Shown piece after piece: positions 46,548 through 58,708 of a stretch of DNA of 64,000 bases. Both the position numbers and the translations under genes were made by a program. Source of the DNA: Glutinoglossum americanum (lineage: Eukaryota > Ascomycota > Geoglossomycetes > Geoglossales > Geoglossaceae); the NCBI GenBank assembly GCA_020080175.1, contig JAGHQL010000033.1, forward strand, positions 62,001 to 126,000, written 5' to 3'. A model generated the notes under the pieces. It was not told the DNA's origin and searched no databases. It saw only the letters and a list, made by a program, of their open reading frames with translations. How positions within the stretch are numbered: the first letter of the stretch is position 1; every line of letters begins with the position of its first letter.

Positions 46548-49500
46548 CTAAACGCCAGGGACTTTGAAGTCGGGGGCCTGGGGCCAATTGCCCAGCCCGG
46601 CGGGGTCTCCGCCGATGCGAACCCACGTCGAATTCGAGGGAGTCGGCCCGTCGAGAACGAACAGCTGGAACCACCCGGGCGGGCAGACGTGCGCGTTCGG
46701 CGGGGCTGTGATGGTGCACGTAGTCCCGGAGCAGGACACGGCGGGGAAGATGGTCCTCTGGCCCATGCTGTTCCCGTGGGTGCTCGACTCGGCGCCGAGC
46801 AGCGAGACCTTCACGTTGGCGGTGCCGTGGCTGGCGGCGACGGTGATCGGGACCGCCTGGCCGTACGACCAGTCCTTGTTCTGGATCGTGAAGGTCGGTC
46901 TCGGCAGGTTGGACAGCAGGTACGGCGGGACGAACACCTCGACGCGGTATTCTTGCGGGAAGCGCACGTCCTCTGGGTCGGAGCCAGAGACCAGGACGCG
47001 GCCGTCCTGGAGGAGTATCGCCTCGGAGTGGTAGAGGCGGTCGATCGTCGTGTTCGCCATGATGCTGAACCGGGAGTTTACGGGTTGGCTTGGGTCGTAG
47101 AGGACGGCGTTGTGGTTGGGCCGGACGGCGAGCCCGAAGCCGGCGCGGCCTTGCTGGCCGCCGTTGAGAATGAGGTACGTGCCGTCGGGGAGGGCGGTCA
47201 TGCATGAGATTACACGTTGCGAGGGCTATAAGCGAGCGGGGTATAGATCGTGTTAACAAAACTGCCGGGGAAGGAGAGGGGGGGGGGTCTTTAGCGACAA
47301 CGATGGTGTATGTACTTACCATGCGCTCAATAGTCCACGCCGGATTCGTTGCCTCAGGCTGAATCGACACGCAATTATCCAGCGCAATCTCCGGTCCCGG
47401 AGTCGATCCGCCGCAAATAAGCACCGTCAACGGATCCGTATACGGCGCATGCTGAGGCAGCAATACCGCCGTCCCCTCAAACGGGTACGTCCGTCCGCCC
47501 TTGGGGTCGTTGACGGCCCCAGGGATATTCGGGAGCGTTTTCGTCGTCAGGAGAGACGATTCGTCCAGAATCCTCGCCTCGTTGTAATACGCGATAAAGA
47601 CCCCGCCTGTTGGGAGGACCGCGAGGTAGGGGTAGAGGTTGTAGGGATCCGTACGCTGCAGGTAGTCACACGTTAGGACCGTGCCGCCGGGTGGCTTCGG
47701 GAGGATTTCGAGGGAGGGGACGGGTGCGCCGTTCGAGCCTTGTTCGCCTCCGACGACGAGGATGGAGCCGTTTGCCATGATCATGGCGGTCGGGTACCAC
47801 CGTCCGACTTGGAGAGTCACCTCGTTGACGTTCTCTTGCCAGTCGTTTACACCCCATACGCCGGGTGACCCATCGGGCCAGTACAGCCGTACTCCGTAAG
47901 TCGCATCGTTAGCCCATCCACCAATATTGATCTGCCTTCCGACCTTATCGGGGAGGGTTAGCCCCGCCGAGCAGAACACATCCGTTTGGACATGCATCGG
48001 CCTCCAGGCTGCGGTGAAGTTGTTTAGTAGTGCTAGATCCAGTTCGTACGCTCCCGTCGAGTTGGGTGGACCAGTGCCCCACTTTTCGAGAAAGGTGACC
48101 TTGCCGTTAATGCCCGGCTGGGTTATGAGCGGGATGATAACGCCGCCAATCAGAAATTGATATTCACCTGCGGCGATACCTGTGGGGTATTTCCAGGTGT
48201 TTAGGGGTGGGCCTGTCCAGGCGTAATAAGAAAGCCTATCGCCTCCACCGCATATGAGTGAAGCGTTGCCGGAGCAGGCGGAGTTGCAGTCGGACTCGGG
48301 CTGTAAAGTCGCACCAGCGGCTGCGACATTTCCAACATCGCCGCAATCTATGGGATAACATCAGCTAGTGCTAAAAGTGGTCCGGACGAAAAAAGGGGCC
48401 CGTACAGCATTCATTACCGAACTCCATCCCGCCAGCGGCGTAGCCGAACTCTGAGCACAAGCTAAGACAACTCGTTGCGTTGTTGGTACTTGATAGAATA
48501 ATTTGATATGGGAATGTCCTCGAAATGGCGTTATCCCTATAATATATTTTATCAACATGGAAGGGACCTAATGCGGAACAGAGGGGAATAGACTCACATC
48601 AGACATCCCTGGTACTGCCATGAGCCAGGCAATCCGGTTTTCTGGGGAGCGGGAGGCTGAAAAACTTGCAGAGTTCCATTCGAATAAATACTCATCCGAT
48701 TTGGCCCGCCACATTTCTCTGCCGAATTACCACCGCAGCCCATATTGCAGTCTGTGTCGGCCGACGCGAGGGTCCCTCCGTTGATTATGTATTTGTCACA
48801 GAAACACTGCGTGCTGTACTCCATGCCCGCGACCGGAAAGCCTAGCCCTGTGCAAGCTTGGATGCATGACTCGATTGTGAGCGCCGCGCTATCCGGTCGC
48901 TGGGTGCCAAGTATGCGTCCATTGGCGCCATCTATATAGCATCCCTTGTACGCCCAGCCTGCAGGGAGGCCGCTTGCAGTGCCTGTGCCGGTGGCAGTGG
49001 CAGAGGTTGTTGGGGTAGTTGAGGTTGGGGTAGCAGTGCTGCCGCTGAAGCTGTACATGTCTAGCCTGTTCGGCCCGCCGCACGTTTCTTGAGTGTTTCC
49101 ATTGCAAGCCATGTTGCAGAGCGCGTTGCCGTCCGGAGCGGGGCCGCCACCGTTCTTGAGTGCGTTGTCGCAGTAGCACTCTCCCGCATACTCGACGCCA
49201 GCGAGGACGAACCCGGCAGCATGGCAGGCGGCGGTGCATAGTTCCACAGTCATAGAAGCCCCACCGCCGGGAAGATACATAGGCGTCCCCAGGGTACGTG
49301 CGCCGACCGAGTCGGTGTAGCACCCCAACAGAGACCATGCAGACACGGGTGCAGTTTTGTTGAACTGGTACATGTCTAATCTGTTCGGCCCGCCACAGTA
49401 CTCGGACGAGTTGCCATTGCAGGGCATGCTGCACCCTGATAAGCCCTCAGGGGCAGGGCCACCACCGTTGGAAAATGCGTTGCCACAATCTGTGTGACAA

Positions 49501-50518
49501 TGCATATTTGCGCATGGTGAGCAGCGGTGAGTACAGAGGGGGAAAGGGGAGAAACGCACAGCACTCCCCAGCATATTCAACGCCAGCATAAGTATAACCT
49601 GCTGCCTGACATGCGGATGTACACAGTGCGACTGTCAGTGCTCCCCCTCCGCCGGCCGTACCCGTGCCAGTCGTGAGCGTACGCCCTGCAATAGAGTCCC
49701 TGCGTTGGCTTTGAGTTAGCACGTATGGTTACGCTAATATGAGGCCGGTAAAACAAGAACGCCGAAACCGAAGGTCGAGAAGACTTACGTATAGCACCCC
49801 AAGGAACTCCAAAGGCCTGGCCCAGGATTTGTGGATGGAGGTGTCTGACCACTATGGAAGAGAGTCAACCTGTTAGGACCGCCGCATGCTTCCGCGGCGT
49901 TGCCAGAGCATCCCATATTGCAACTCCCCTCAGCGGCAGGGGCCCCCGTGGCGGCAAGTGTGTTGCCGCAATCTAAATAGTAGAGCTATAGCGTTAGTTG
50001 AACTTGATTCCGTACACATATTTAAGTTGATTGAGTGCATAAGACGGAGTAGCGATGCAGCATGAATGGTATTCTCGGGAGGGCTTAGGCGTGCCGGTGG
50101 GCAAGATGACTTACAGCACTCCCCAGAGTACTCTGTCCCGGCGTATACGTAGTTTTTTGAAATGCAGAAAGCGATGCATGACTCGTCGGTCATCGTGGTG
50201 CCACTGGCAAACCCTGCGCCCGTAAGGGTGCGAGCACCCACGCTATCACTATAATTACAGTAAGCGCATCGGTGCCTAGTAGAGCCGTAAGATCTTCCGG
50301 AAGTACATACGTGTAGCATCCGCTATACGTCCACCCACTGGGGAGGGTTGTTGGTACGGCAAGAGCTCGTTTTTCAATAGAGCGAGCACCCGAAAGAGTG
50401 AACTGTCATATGCCATACAGTTAGCAGTGTAGTCTCAATAGTGGGAAAGCCGAGCAATACGTACGGGTGATAGCAATAATAACGACAAGAAAGCAGACTG
50501 AAAGAGTGACGGCGCCAT
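46548..50518 (-). CDS. secreted copper radical oxidase (glyoxal-oxidase type) with five WSC domains
   Basis: Nine exons on the minus strand: 50518-50465, 50402-50311, 50248-50115, 49972-49789, 49699-49560, 49489-48598, 48536-48406, 48347-47320 and 47225-46548; all phases close, giving 1110 aa. Exon 1 is a signal peptide ([18 protein letters not shown]); a Lys-Arg site (SIEKRALA) follows. Five WSC domains come next (about residues 35-610), each with GCY, ECYC/QCFC and CGGPNR-like motifs. The catalytic half resembles AA5 glyoxal oxidases: the Cys of [14 protein letters not shown] and the Tyr of [10 protein letters not shown] for the Cys-Tyr radical, the Tyr-His ligands in [12 protein letters not shown], and the His in [17 protein letters not shown]. 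Such enzymes oxidise simple aldehydes or alcohols and release H2O2 outside the cell; WSC modules bind wall or plant polysaccharide. Introns fall at matching positions inside the first WSC repeats, which suggests module duplication. Confidence 0.92.
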
Positions 50519-52509
50519 TGCTGACGGTGCAAACGAGCGACGAGAAAAAATAGAATGGAGAATAATAGAAAGAGAATTGCCGTAGAGGCTGGAGGTGAAG
50601 TGTACTCAGAGTAGAGAGGCCGTAGGACAAAATGAGAGCAAGGCGGAGATCCCTCCAACCCTCTCTCTAGTGTTAACTAAGCACGACACTGCAAATCCTG
50701 CCAGACCGCCCCATCCACCTTGCATCGAGGGACCACAGCTAGCGACGGCAAGACTGGCGGCTCAGCCCAACATTCGCCCAAAGCGATAAATCCAACAACA
50801 GAAAATCTGCCGGGAAATTACGCCGCCCAGTTTCCCATTCTAGCGCCACGAAAATGCCGCCCATCAATACGGCAACGCACGCTGTCTTGGATTAGGGGCG
50901 AGAGGGAGGCCAGCAATCCCGCCTAATCCGGACGAAGGAGATACACTGAAGGATATCCCAGCCCAGCCCAGCCCAATCCAGGTACAATATGGTACGAGAG
51001 CCGGGCATTATGAGAGGTGCGAGATAGCCTAGTCCACTAGACAGTGGCGCGATCGGTCAATCCTATTCTCGAACCCTCAAGTTAGCCTTATCGCACGAAC
51101 TAAGAAAGCTAAGACACACCCATGCAGCGAGCATGGGATGAGCATGGGATGAGCATGGCACTCAGGAGCTATCTCAGCCAGCCGTCTGTCATTAGATAGG
51201 GCGCATCGCTCACCATTGTCGTCTGTCGTTCAACGGCGGTCAATGCGCCGGCCAAGACCGGACCTGAGTCGGAATCGCTAAACGGCAAGACATCGGGCTT
51301 AGTCACCAGCGCCAGCGCGGCGACACCATCACCAAAGCCAAACGGCAAGACTTGTGGCGCTGCATCCCGCCGCTAAGGTCACACAAAGTTATATTTCCAG
51401 CCCTGGCTCGCGGGCTGATGGCGGGACGGTGGTCAAGAGGTCCTAACGTTTGGATCTCCTTCATCTTTCTTTTTTTGTTCTCAAGCCACAACCCAAATTT
51501 TTTTTGGGGGCCAAGTTTTCTGCCGTTCGGGGTGGGGTTTCGCGATAACCAACGAAAGGGTGTCGCAAGAGTGTCGCAAGAGTCTGGGATGGGTCCGGGA
51601 GAAATTGGTATGCATGATGCAGGATACTCGATAAATAGAACCCTGGTCAGGTTATAGGGAGGTTCTGTTTAGAACGTTCGTTGGCGGGTGATGGGGAATT
51701 ATTGGCGTGAGGGGTTTGCAATGTGTTTAGGAACGGCGGTAGGCAGGTAGCTGGCTAAGGATGCGCCATTATCGATCCTCAATCCGCTCCTCCATCTCCG
51801 GAATCCTTCGAATATTTACGGCCCCCAATCTAGGGAAAATCCACCCCAAAAAGGCTAACACATGTGCGCTGAGTGTTTAGATGGCGGTATTATACGCCGA
51901 ACACGCAAAGCATAAGCGTCGGCGTTCAGGACAAGCGTTTACACGAAAAGACAAGAAATCAAGGTGCGGTGTGGCTGTCCCCTCGTCAAAGCCTACCTGC
52001 CCAAATTAGCGCACCTGCATATGTCAACTAGCCCACGCCCGACAAGACGGAAGGGAACAACAAGGGGCCGCTGCGTGGGGGGCATGGGAGATTAGCTTGC
52101 TTCCCCGTCCCTTGCACAGAACTGGAAGGGGGGCACATAACAGCCCAACAAACCAGATGTTCCCGCTGCGATTACATCTCCCGAGCTAGGGCTCCAAGCA
52201 AAACTTCCAAAAAAACAACAACGGAGGCCACGTCAACTCCGTGCCGTATATGGGTGTATGTATATTTTATTACTACATTGCCGAAAAAAGCCCAGTTCGA
52301 GAGCGGGAAGGAGAAAGGCGAAAAAATAAAGTTAGAAAATCTTGGTGAACCTCTGTAGTATAAGCCGGACCAGATCGCAATCGTGGCAGGACTCGAGGAA
52401 ATTAACGCGCGAACGAGTTGACAGCAATAACAACAACAACAATCCCCCTGTCTAAGTGATTCCCCCGGCTACGCTGGTTGCCCCGGCACGCCCCAGGCAA
52501 CCAACCCCC
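50519..52509. other. intergenic, about 2 kb
   Basis: No gene is seen. The right part of the copper-oxidase promoter lies at 50519-50700. Perfect 11-bp tandem duplications occur at 51129-51158 (gagcatgggat) and 51560-51581 (gtgtcgcaaga), and a short cccag/agccc repeat near 50958. The ORF at 51352-51657 has no family features. Confidence 0.45.
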
Positions 52510-54085
52510 TCACCTCTTCCCACAAGCACCCTGCCTCCACATCCTCACCCTCTTAACAGAAAGCCCCCTCTCATCCCCCTTCCCCCACGTCGGATACCAC
52601 ATGGCCTTGCTATCCCAAAACGCCTTGGGCGCGGCCTCGCTCCGATCGCCCCACGGCTTATTCCCGACGCCGTCCTTGAAGAAGCCGTTTGTGCCGCCGA
52701 CGGCGACGTTGAGGATCAGGTAGAAGGCCTCGTCGAACGGGGTGTTGGGGCGGCCGGTCTGCGACCACGGGTCGAAGAGCGCAGAGTGGTTCAGGATCGA
52801 GGTCCCGAAGCCGCCGCGGTCCCACATGGTTTTGTGGGTGGTGAATTTTATGAAGAATATTTGCTGGGGGGGGGGGAGGGGTCAGGGGGTGTGTGCGGTT
52901 GGGGTTTGGGAGGGAGGAGAGGGACTAACCAGGAGTCTACTGTCTATGTAGGTGAAGAGGTAGTCTTCGCTCCACTCTAGCCCGTAGGTGTGGAATTTCT
53001 CAGAGTAGTCCGTTCGCCGGACGTTGTGTTTTCCAGCGGTCTTGTAGAACGCGTCTGCCTCTGGGACGGGACCCCAATGTAGCGCGCTGAGCGCGCTGTC
53101 CCTCCCGTCGATGTAGTCGTCCCCGTAGTTGCCCCTGCTCTCCACAATGTCAATCTCGCCGCTTCGGGGCCACTCTCCGTAAACGCTTGCTTCGGGCATC
53201 ATCCAGATGGCGGGCCACAGCCATGAGCCCTTTGGCATCTTTGCGGTGACCTCGACCTTGCCGTATTTGATTGACTTCTTCCCCTTGGTTGAGAGGCGTG
53301 CGCTGCGCACGGGATTGATGATAGCGCCGGTGGTCGTGTTGCTACGGATTGAGCACATGCCGATGTCGGTGGATGTGCATGTCCCAGCAGTCGTGAGGTT
53401 GAGGACATAACCATCGTTCAGTTGATCAACGGTGATGTTCGTTGACGTTGTGGTGAGTGTTGGGACGATGTGAAGGCCAGCACCGTCGACATAGGCGTTC
53501 TGTGGGTCATCGGTTGTCCATTCGAAGGATCCAGTGCCGAACCCTCCTCGCTGAATCTCATAACTCCATACACTCGGATCGATAGTAGTAAAGCTATCGT
53601 CCAGGACAAGGCAGTACTGTGAACATGTAGTCAGCGCGAGTCTCTTGAAACTCTAGCATGGTGCTCACCTCGTGGTTGGAGACAGACGCGTACGACAAAT
53701 AACAAATAGAACCCCCGATTGCAAGACCAATAAGAATGCACCCCCAGAATATCACCCTTTCCCATTTCCTACGAGGATTGTGTTCCTGAGTCCATGGTTT
53801 CTCATATCTGCATATCCGTCAGCAGCGCATACCAACGGGAGATGGAGCTCTTACTCCCCGCCCGTAAAACGTGCGCTCTTGAATTTGCGCTGTCGAGGGA
53901 GCGATACTCCTACAGTCCGCATCAGCGATTGCAATAGCCAAGCCAGTATTCCACAACTCACCAGGGTTTGCGATAGGAAAGAGGGGGTAGGGATGCCGTT
54001 CGTCTTCCGTGGGAGCACGACTGAGGCGAAGAGGTGTTCCGAATGGATTCGTGGGCGGAGTGTGGACGGAGTTTCTACCAGACAT
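52510..54085 (-). CDS. membrane-anchored GH16 glucanase/transglycosylase
   Basis: Five exons, 54085-53962, 53909-53855, 53807-53669, 53616-52930 and 52863-52510, encode 452 aa; all introns are 47-66 nt and close in frame. The cytosolic N-terminus (MSGRNSVHTPPTNPFG) leads to GGEYEKPWTQEHNPRRKW, a conserved pre-membrane motif of the fungal family, and a signal anchor (VIFWGCILIGLAIGGSICYLSYA), so it is a type II membrane protein. The GH16 domain starts at YCLVLDDSF and carries the catalytic signature GEIDIVE (nucleophile and acid/base Glu), preceded by GSWLWPAIWMMP. The C-terminal GFGTSILNH, FDEAFYLILNVAVGGTNGFF and MWYPTWGKGDERGLSVKRV blocks are complete. Relatives act on beta-1,3/1,4-glucans at the cell surface or septum. 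It neighbours the WSC copper oxidase on the same strand. The start at 54085 is the first ATG of a frame matching family N-termini. Confidence 0.88.
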
Positions 54086-55180
54086 TTCGAGGCCTCACTC
54101 CGTACTCTTCGAGGCCTGAATACGGAAAAGAACAGAGACACTGGAAGTCCTGCTCGAGGTATACTTCCATAGACATCCCGATCGCCAGACTCGGCGCCAA
54201 GTCCAAAATAGCTCCGGAAAATCTTTCCACCAAATCTGTCCGAAGTGACGACCATTGCTACTGGCCATTTCTCGAACGCACACCTTCGTCGCCATCTCCC
54301 GTCCGGCTGAAGGCCCGGCGACCTGTCGAGTTCAAGGCGCTCCGCAACCCCGGCTTAGGGGTAGGAAACATCACTGGCAGCATGTGGTTGGTGCGAGCGG
54401 GATATAGGAGAATTGGTATCACGGCTGGGATGGCCCCTGCATCATGCCGCGCGAAATATATAAAACGGCTTAATTGGGTAGTTCGTGTTGGCTTCCCTGC
54501 GGTCGGCGCTCGTGGCGCAGAAACGGCATTATGGCCGCCGCCCTTGCATGGGAAACTCCGCCCCTCCTGTTTTCGTGTTACAGGCAGCGAGATGCATACA
54601 ACATCTCGGATTAGCATGGTCTATGGTGTAACCGGCGTGGTTCGGTGCTATGGGAACGCTGATTTATTTTACTACGTTTAACGGGGAATAAATAATACCA
54701 TGATTTTAAACACAGGTTGGTCGTTAAACTTCACGATTGTAGCCAGGTCTATATTCAGCGCAGCAGAGTGTGATCTGGCAATACCGGACTATTTCTCTAT
54801 CACCCTGGCCCTCTGTCAATAAGCCTTATGATACAGTCCCCCCCAGCACTGGAGAACAGCCCAAAAAAACACTGGGTCTCGTTCGTCGTGGGGGCTTATC
54901 CTATAGTAGGGCCTCATCCGCGAGTTTATGCTGTATGTAGAGAGGATGGCTGAGCCTAACTCTTTGAAATTACCCAACTTTCGATCCTTCGGCGGGTGCC
55001 TATGGTAAGGCTTTATTGGCCTCACTCCATCATGCTAACGCTATCCGTCTATTAACAGGAGCACTATGAGTTCAAGAATGCCCCAAAAGACGCCAGAGTC
55101 ATAAGATGGCGTCCGTAATCTTCCGTAACCGGCTTGCCTATTCCCCCCCCCCAGCATAACACAATAACTGCGGCCCCAAA
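54086..55180. other. divergent intergenic region
   Basis: This about 1.1 kb lies between two genes transcribed away from each other (GH16 to the left, glycosyltransferase to the right), so it probably contains both promoters. The ORF at 54034-54681 overlaps the GH16 first exon on the other strand and shows no family. A C-tract sits near 55143, about 35 bp before the ATG at 55181. Confidence 0.45.
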
Positions 55181-58100
55181 ATGTCAAGATCCCGAGCGCT
55201 ATCCTGTTCTATTCTCGTCGTAGTGGCGCTCGCAATAATTCATACACAGCCGGCAGGGTTTGTGATAGGGGTACCCGGCGAAGGCCCCAGGTTCTTCCGT
55301 TTTGAAGGGGACCCATACACCTGTTGGATTGTATGTATTTTGTATTCTCTCGTTATTCGTTTTGTCAAAGCTTCATCGAGATTTGGTCACCATTCATTCA
55401 CCGCTACGTGAGATTGCCACGGCTATAGATCGTGTTTTCCGTGGCCAGCACTTACGATGCGAAGCAGCAATGCTTCTAGCATTGCCTCCAGTGGCACCGG
55501 TAGTGAAGACCGACATGATGTTGTGAGTTCTCTGCCCAGTCTTTGGGATAGTGATTCTTTTTGATGCTAATCGGCTCCCAGATGGTAAAGTTTCTTTACC
55601 GAAGGTGCCTTCAATCCAAGTGGCTCGAGCCCGCTGAAGATGAATTTGGCAATGTCGATGGAGGGTCATCGAAGCTTGGAGTGATGCTCAAACTTCCCGA
55701 TGGTACCTGCACTGCGGAGCCCACGCATCTAAACCAAAGTCTTGTCAAAGCTGTCGAGAAACTTGGGGTTTCCGTCGCCTTTACAATGTCGTCGGGGATT
55801 ACGAATGCTTTGCTCCCACAAATTCCCCCTTTCCGGACAGAGCTCTGTGTAGACTCAGTTGGGTTTGTGCTGCCCATTGTGAACTCCGTGAAGGACATTG
55901 GCTCGGGCAAGTCGGCAGTTACAAAGGAGTCCTGCATCTGTTTGTGTCGGAATGAGAAATTCGTACTCGTTTGGAGTGATTCCGTCCCAGCCATTCTCGC
56001 TCATGGAGCCGATGTTGAGACGAGACTTCTTGGTTTGGTCCGTATAACCGCGCCGCGTCACTTTCGAAAGCAAAGGTGCTAACCGTTTCACAGATCTGGG
56101 GCACCCAGATCGCCAACCCGGGAGTGATATCCTCGTACCGAAATTCGAGGCAGTCACTCTTTCCGACCGGCGGCGGCTCTGGTACGAGCACACCAAGAGA
56201 TCCTGCTATGAATGAAAATATCAGTGCCATCCAGGCGGCCATTGAACGAGAAGAGCAAGGCGATAGAGTTTTCGACCCCGAAAAAGAGAGTCAAGAAGTG
56301 CCGAAAAGGCCATTCCTCCTCACTCACGCAGTGGTCATCGGCTTGTCGATGATTCTAGTCCTGGTTGTTGAGATGGCCTGTATCGCAAAAGTGAGTAGTT
56401 GAAATTCCCACACCCAGGAAAAGTTATCTGACAGTTTCCGTCAGCTTGTGACTGAAGTCCGCTTGGACGGGAAAAGGTTACGATTCGCATTGGTAAGTGC
56501 AGCTCAGACAACTATACAATCTCTCCGGTCGGCAACAACTAACGCCGACCGATGTTGAATCAAGGTTGCGACGATCCCACTATTCGGAACATTCTCGCTG
56601 GTAAGTTCAGGCCAATAGTACCTGTGATTTGGTATGTCTGGGTTTGCGGAACTTTCGGCTAACTCTAGTGGCCGCTAGTTCTTCATGATCGTCATTATGG
56701 GTTCCCTATTTCAACTGTTCGGGCCCTTGTCGAATGTTCAGGGTAACAGCATGTTCTATTCAGGTATAACTCTGTCAAGACTGGTTGTTATCGAACTTGG
56801 CAACTATTTTTCTGACTTGGAAAACAGCCAAGGCACCAAAACCCGGGAGACATCCCGATCTCGAGCTTCCTCATGTGACAATCCAGATGCCAGTGTACAA
56901 AGAAGGCTTGAAAGGGTATGGCGCAGAGACACTGAGTTTGAAAGACCTGAGCTGACGTCGCGTACATGCAGCGTCGTCATTCCCACCGTCACGAGTTTGC
57001 TCGCAGCTGTCAAATACTATGAAGAACTAGGTGGTACGGCATCGATCTATGTCAATGACGATGGGATGCGGCTGGTCTCTCCAGACCTGGCAAAGTAAGA
57101 CGCCTCAAAATATCTCCTCGACCCACTAAAGCTAATTTTTTTTTTTTTCAGAGCTCGGAAAGCGTTTTATGAGCTAAATCATATCGGCTGGTGCTCCCGG
57201 CCTCGTCACTGCACAAAGGAAGGCCCGGAATTCTTCCTCCGGAAAGGCCAATTTAAAAAAGCATCCAATATGAATTACTGCCTAGACTTTTCGATTCGTG
57301 TCGAAGATGAGATGCTGCGGTTGATTGAAGCTACCTGTTCTGAGCGCGGCTGCACTCAAGTAGACCTAACTATTGAAGAAGAGAATGAGCTATACGAAAA
57401 GGCTCGCAACAGTATAGTCGAACAAGATGGTGGCAAGACCTGGGCCGCGGGAAATGTTCGCCTGGGCGAGATCATCTTGATTGTCGACTCTGACACTCGT
57501 GTAGTAAGTCCTTAAAACCCTTCCGGATTAATAATCGCGCTAACAGATACAATAGCCCGAAGATTGTCTTCTCTTTGGAGCTCTTGAGATGCACGAAAAC
57601 CCCGAAGTCGCCCTACTGCAACATGCCTCCGGAATTCTCCAGGTCGCCAACAATGTTTTTGAAAACGGCATCACCTATTTCACAAATCTCATCTACACGT
57701 CAATCCAATTTGCCGTCGGTAACGGGGACTGCGCTCCCTTTGTCGGACACAACACGTTCATCCGCTGGAAGGCCATCCAGAGTATCTCTTGGGAAGAAGA
57801 TGGCATGACTAAATTCTGGTCGGACAGCCACGTGTCTGAGGATTTCGACGTCAGTCTGCGTTTGCAGATGAACGACTTTGTCGTCCGGCTGGCCACTTAC
57901 CACAATGGCGGCTTCAAGGAAGGCGTGTCTCTGACGGTCTACGATGAACTCGCCCGTTGGGAAAAATATGCTTACGGCTGCAATGAACTCGTATTCAACC
58001 CCCTGCACAAATGGATATACAAGGGGCCATTTACGCGCTTATTCATTCGCTTTCTCTTCAGTAATATCAAAGTCACATCCAAGGTAACCATCTTTGCCTA

Positions 58101-58708
58101 CATCGGTACATACTACGCCATCGCCTCCGCTATTCCGCTCACCCTCGGCAACTACCTTATAGTTGGCTGGCTTCAAGATAACGTTGACCAGTTCTACATC
58201 ACCTCATGGAAGATCTTTGTCGGCATGGCTGTAGTATTCAACATCCTCTCACCTCTCGCCTATGCCATGTTACGACACCGGCTTGGGCAGGAGACCTTTT
58301 TCTGGTCGCTCGTCGAGACGGTTAAATGGACTCCTATGTTCTTGCTCTTCTTTGGTGGCATCTCATATCACCTGCTCAAGGCCATTCTATGCCACTTTTT
58401 CGGTATCAACATGGAATGGACGACAACGGCAAAGGAGCTCGAGGAGTCCGGTTTTAGGGTTGGTTTAGATAGAATTGTGCGGGATTTTAAGTATATGTAC
58501 CTCTTCATCGTGCCGATGGTGGCTGGGATGATCTACCTAGCTCAGTATGCGCCGAGAGGTTGGGTGATCAAGGACTTTGCAGCGATCGTACCAATTGCTA
58601 ACCAGATTGGATGCCATGCACTACTTCCTGTAAGCTCCCCCTCTTCAGTCATGGGATGGAAATAAAACGCTAATGTGCTGCAAACAGTTTGCACTGGGCC
58701 TGTTCTAA
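55181..58708 (+). CDS. family 2 glycosyltransferase, multi-pass membrane protein
   Basis: The exons that read cleanly are 55582-56037, 56094-56390, 56445-56492, 56565-56600, 56679-56763, 56828-56915, 56972-57094, 57152-57503, 57556-58629 and 58688-58708, giving 859 aa with all phases closed. Motifs of processive GT2 enzymes are present: LPHVTIQMPVYKEGLKG, IYVNDDGMRL, ILIVDSDTRVPED (DxD), FWSDSHVSEDFDVSLRLQM, and RW in YDELARWEKYAYGC. Membrane helices flank the catalytic part (TSKVTIFAYIGTYYAIASAI and more). The C-terminal exon adds FALGLF. Upstream, 55181-55522 looks coding (MSRSRALSCSILVVVALAII, FVIGVPGEGPRFF, then KLHRDLVTIHSPLREI in another frame), but an extra A near 55365 and a strong GTGAGT intron (55523-55581) do not close in frame. 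Either the 5' end is damaged or the start is the ATG at 55582. It probably makes a surface polysaccharide; product unknown. Confidence 0.82.

Noticed and set aside
46396-47997. 533-codon minus-strand ORF extending past the copper-oxidase exon
   Set aside because: The first part is the true exon, but after 47320 it runs through a GTAAGT intron into the wrong frame (Arg/Pro-rich). The real continuation is the exon 47225-46548.
51129-51581. CRISPR-like or satellite array
   Set aside because: Only two or three adjacent copies of 11-bp units with no spacers; the organism is a fungus.
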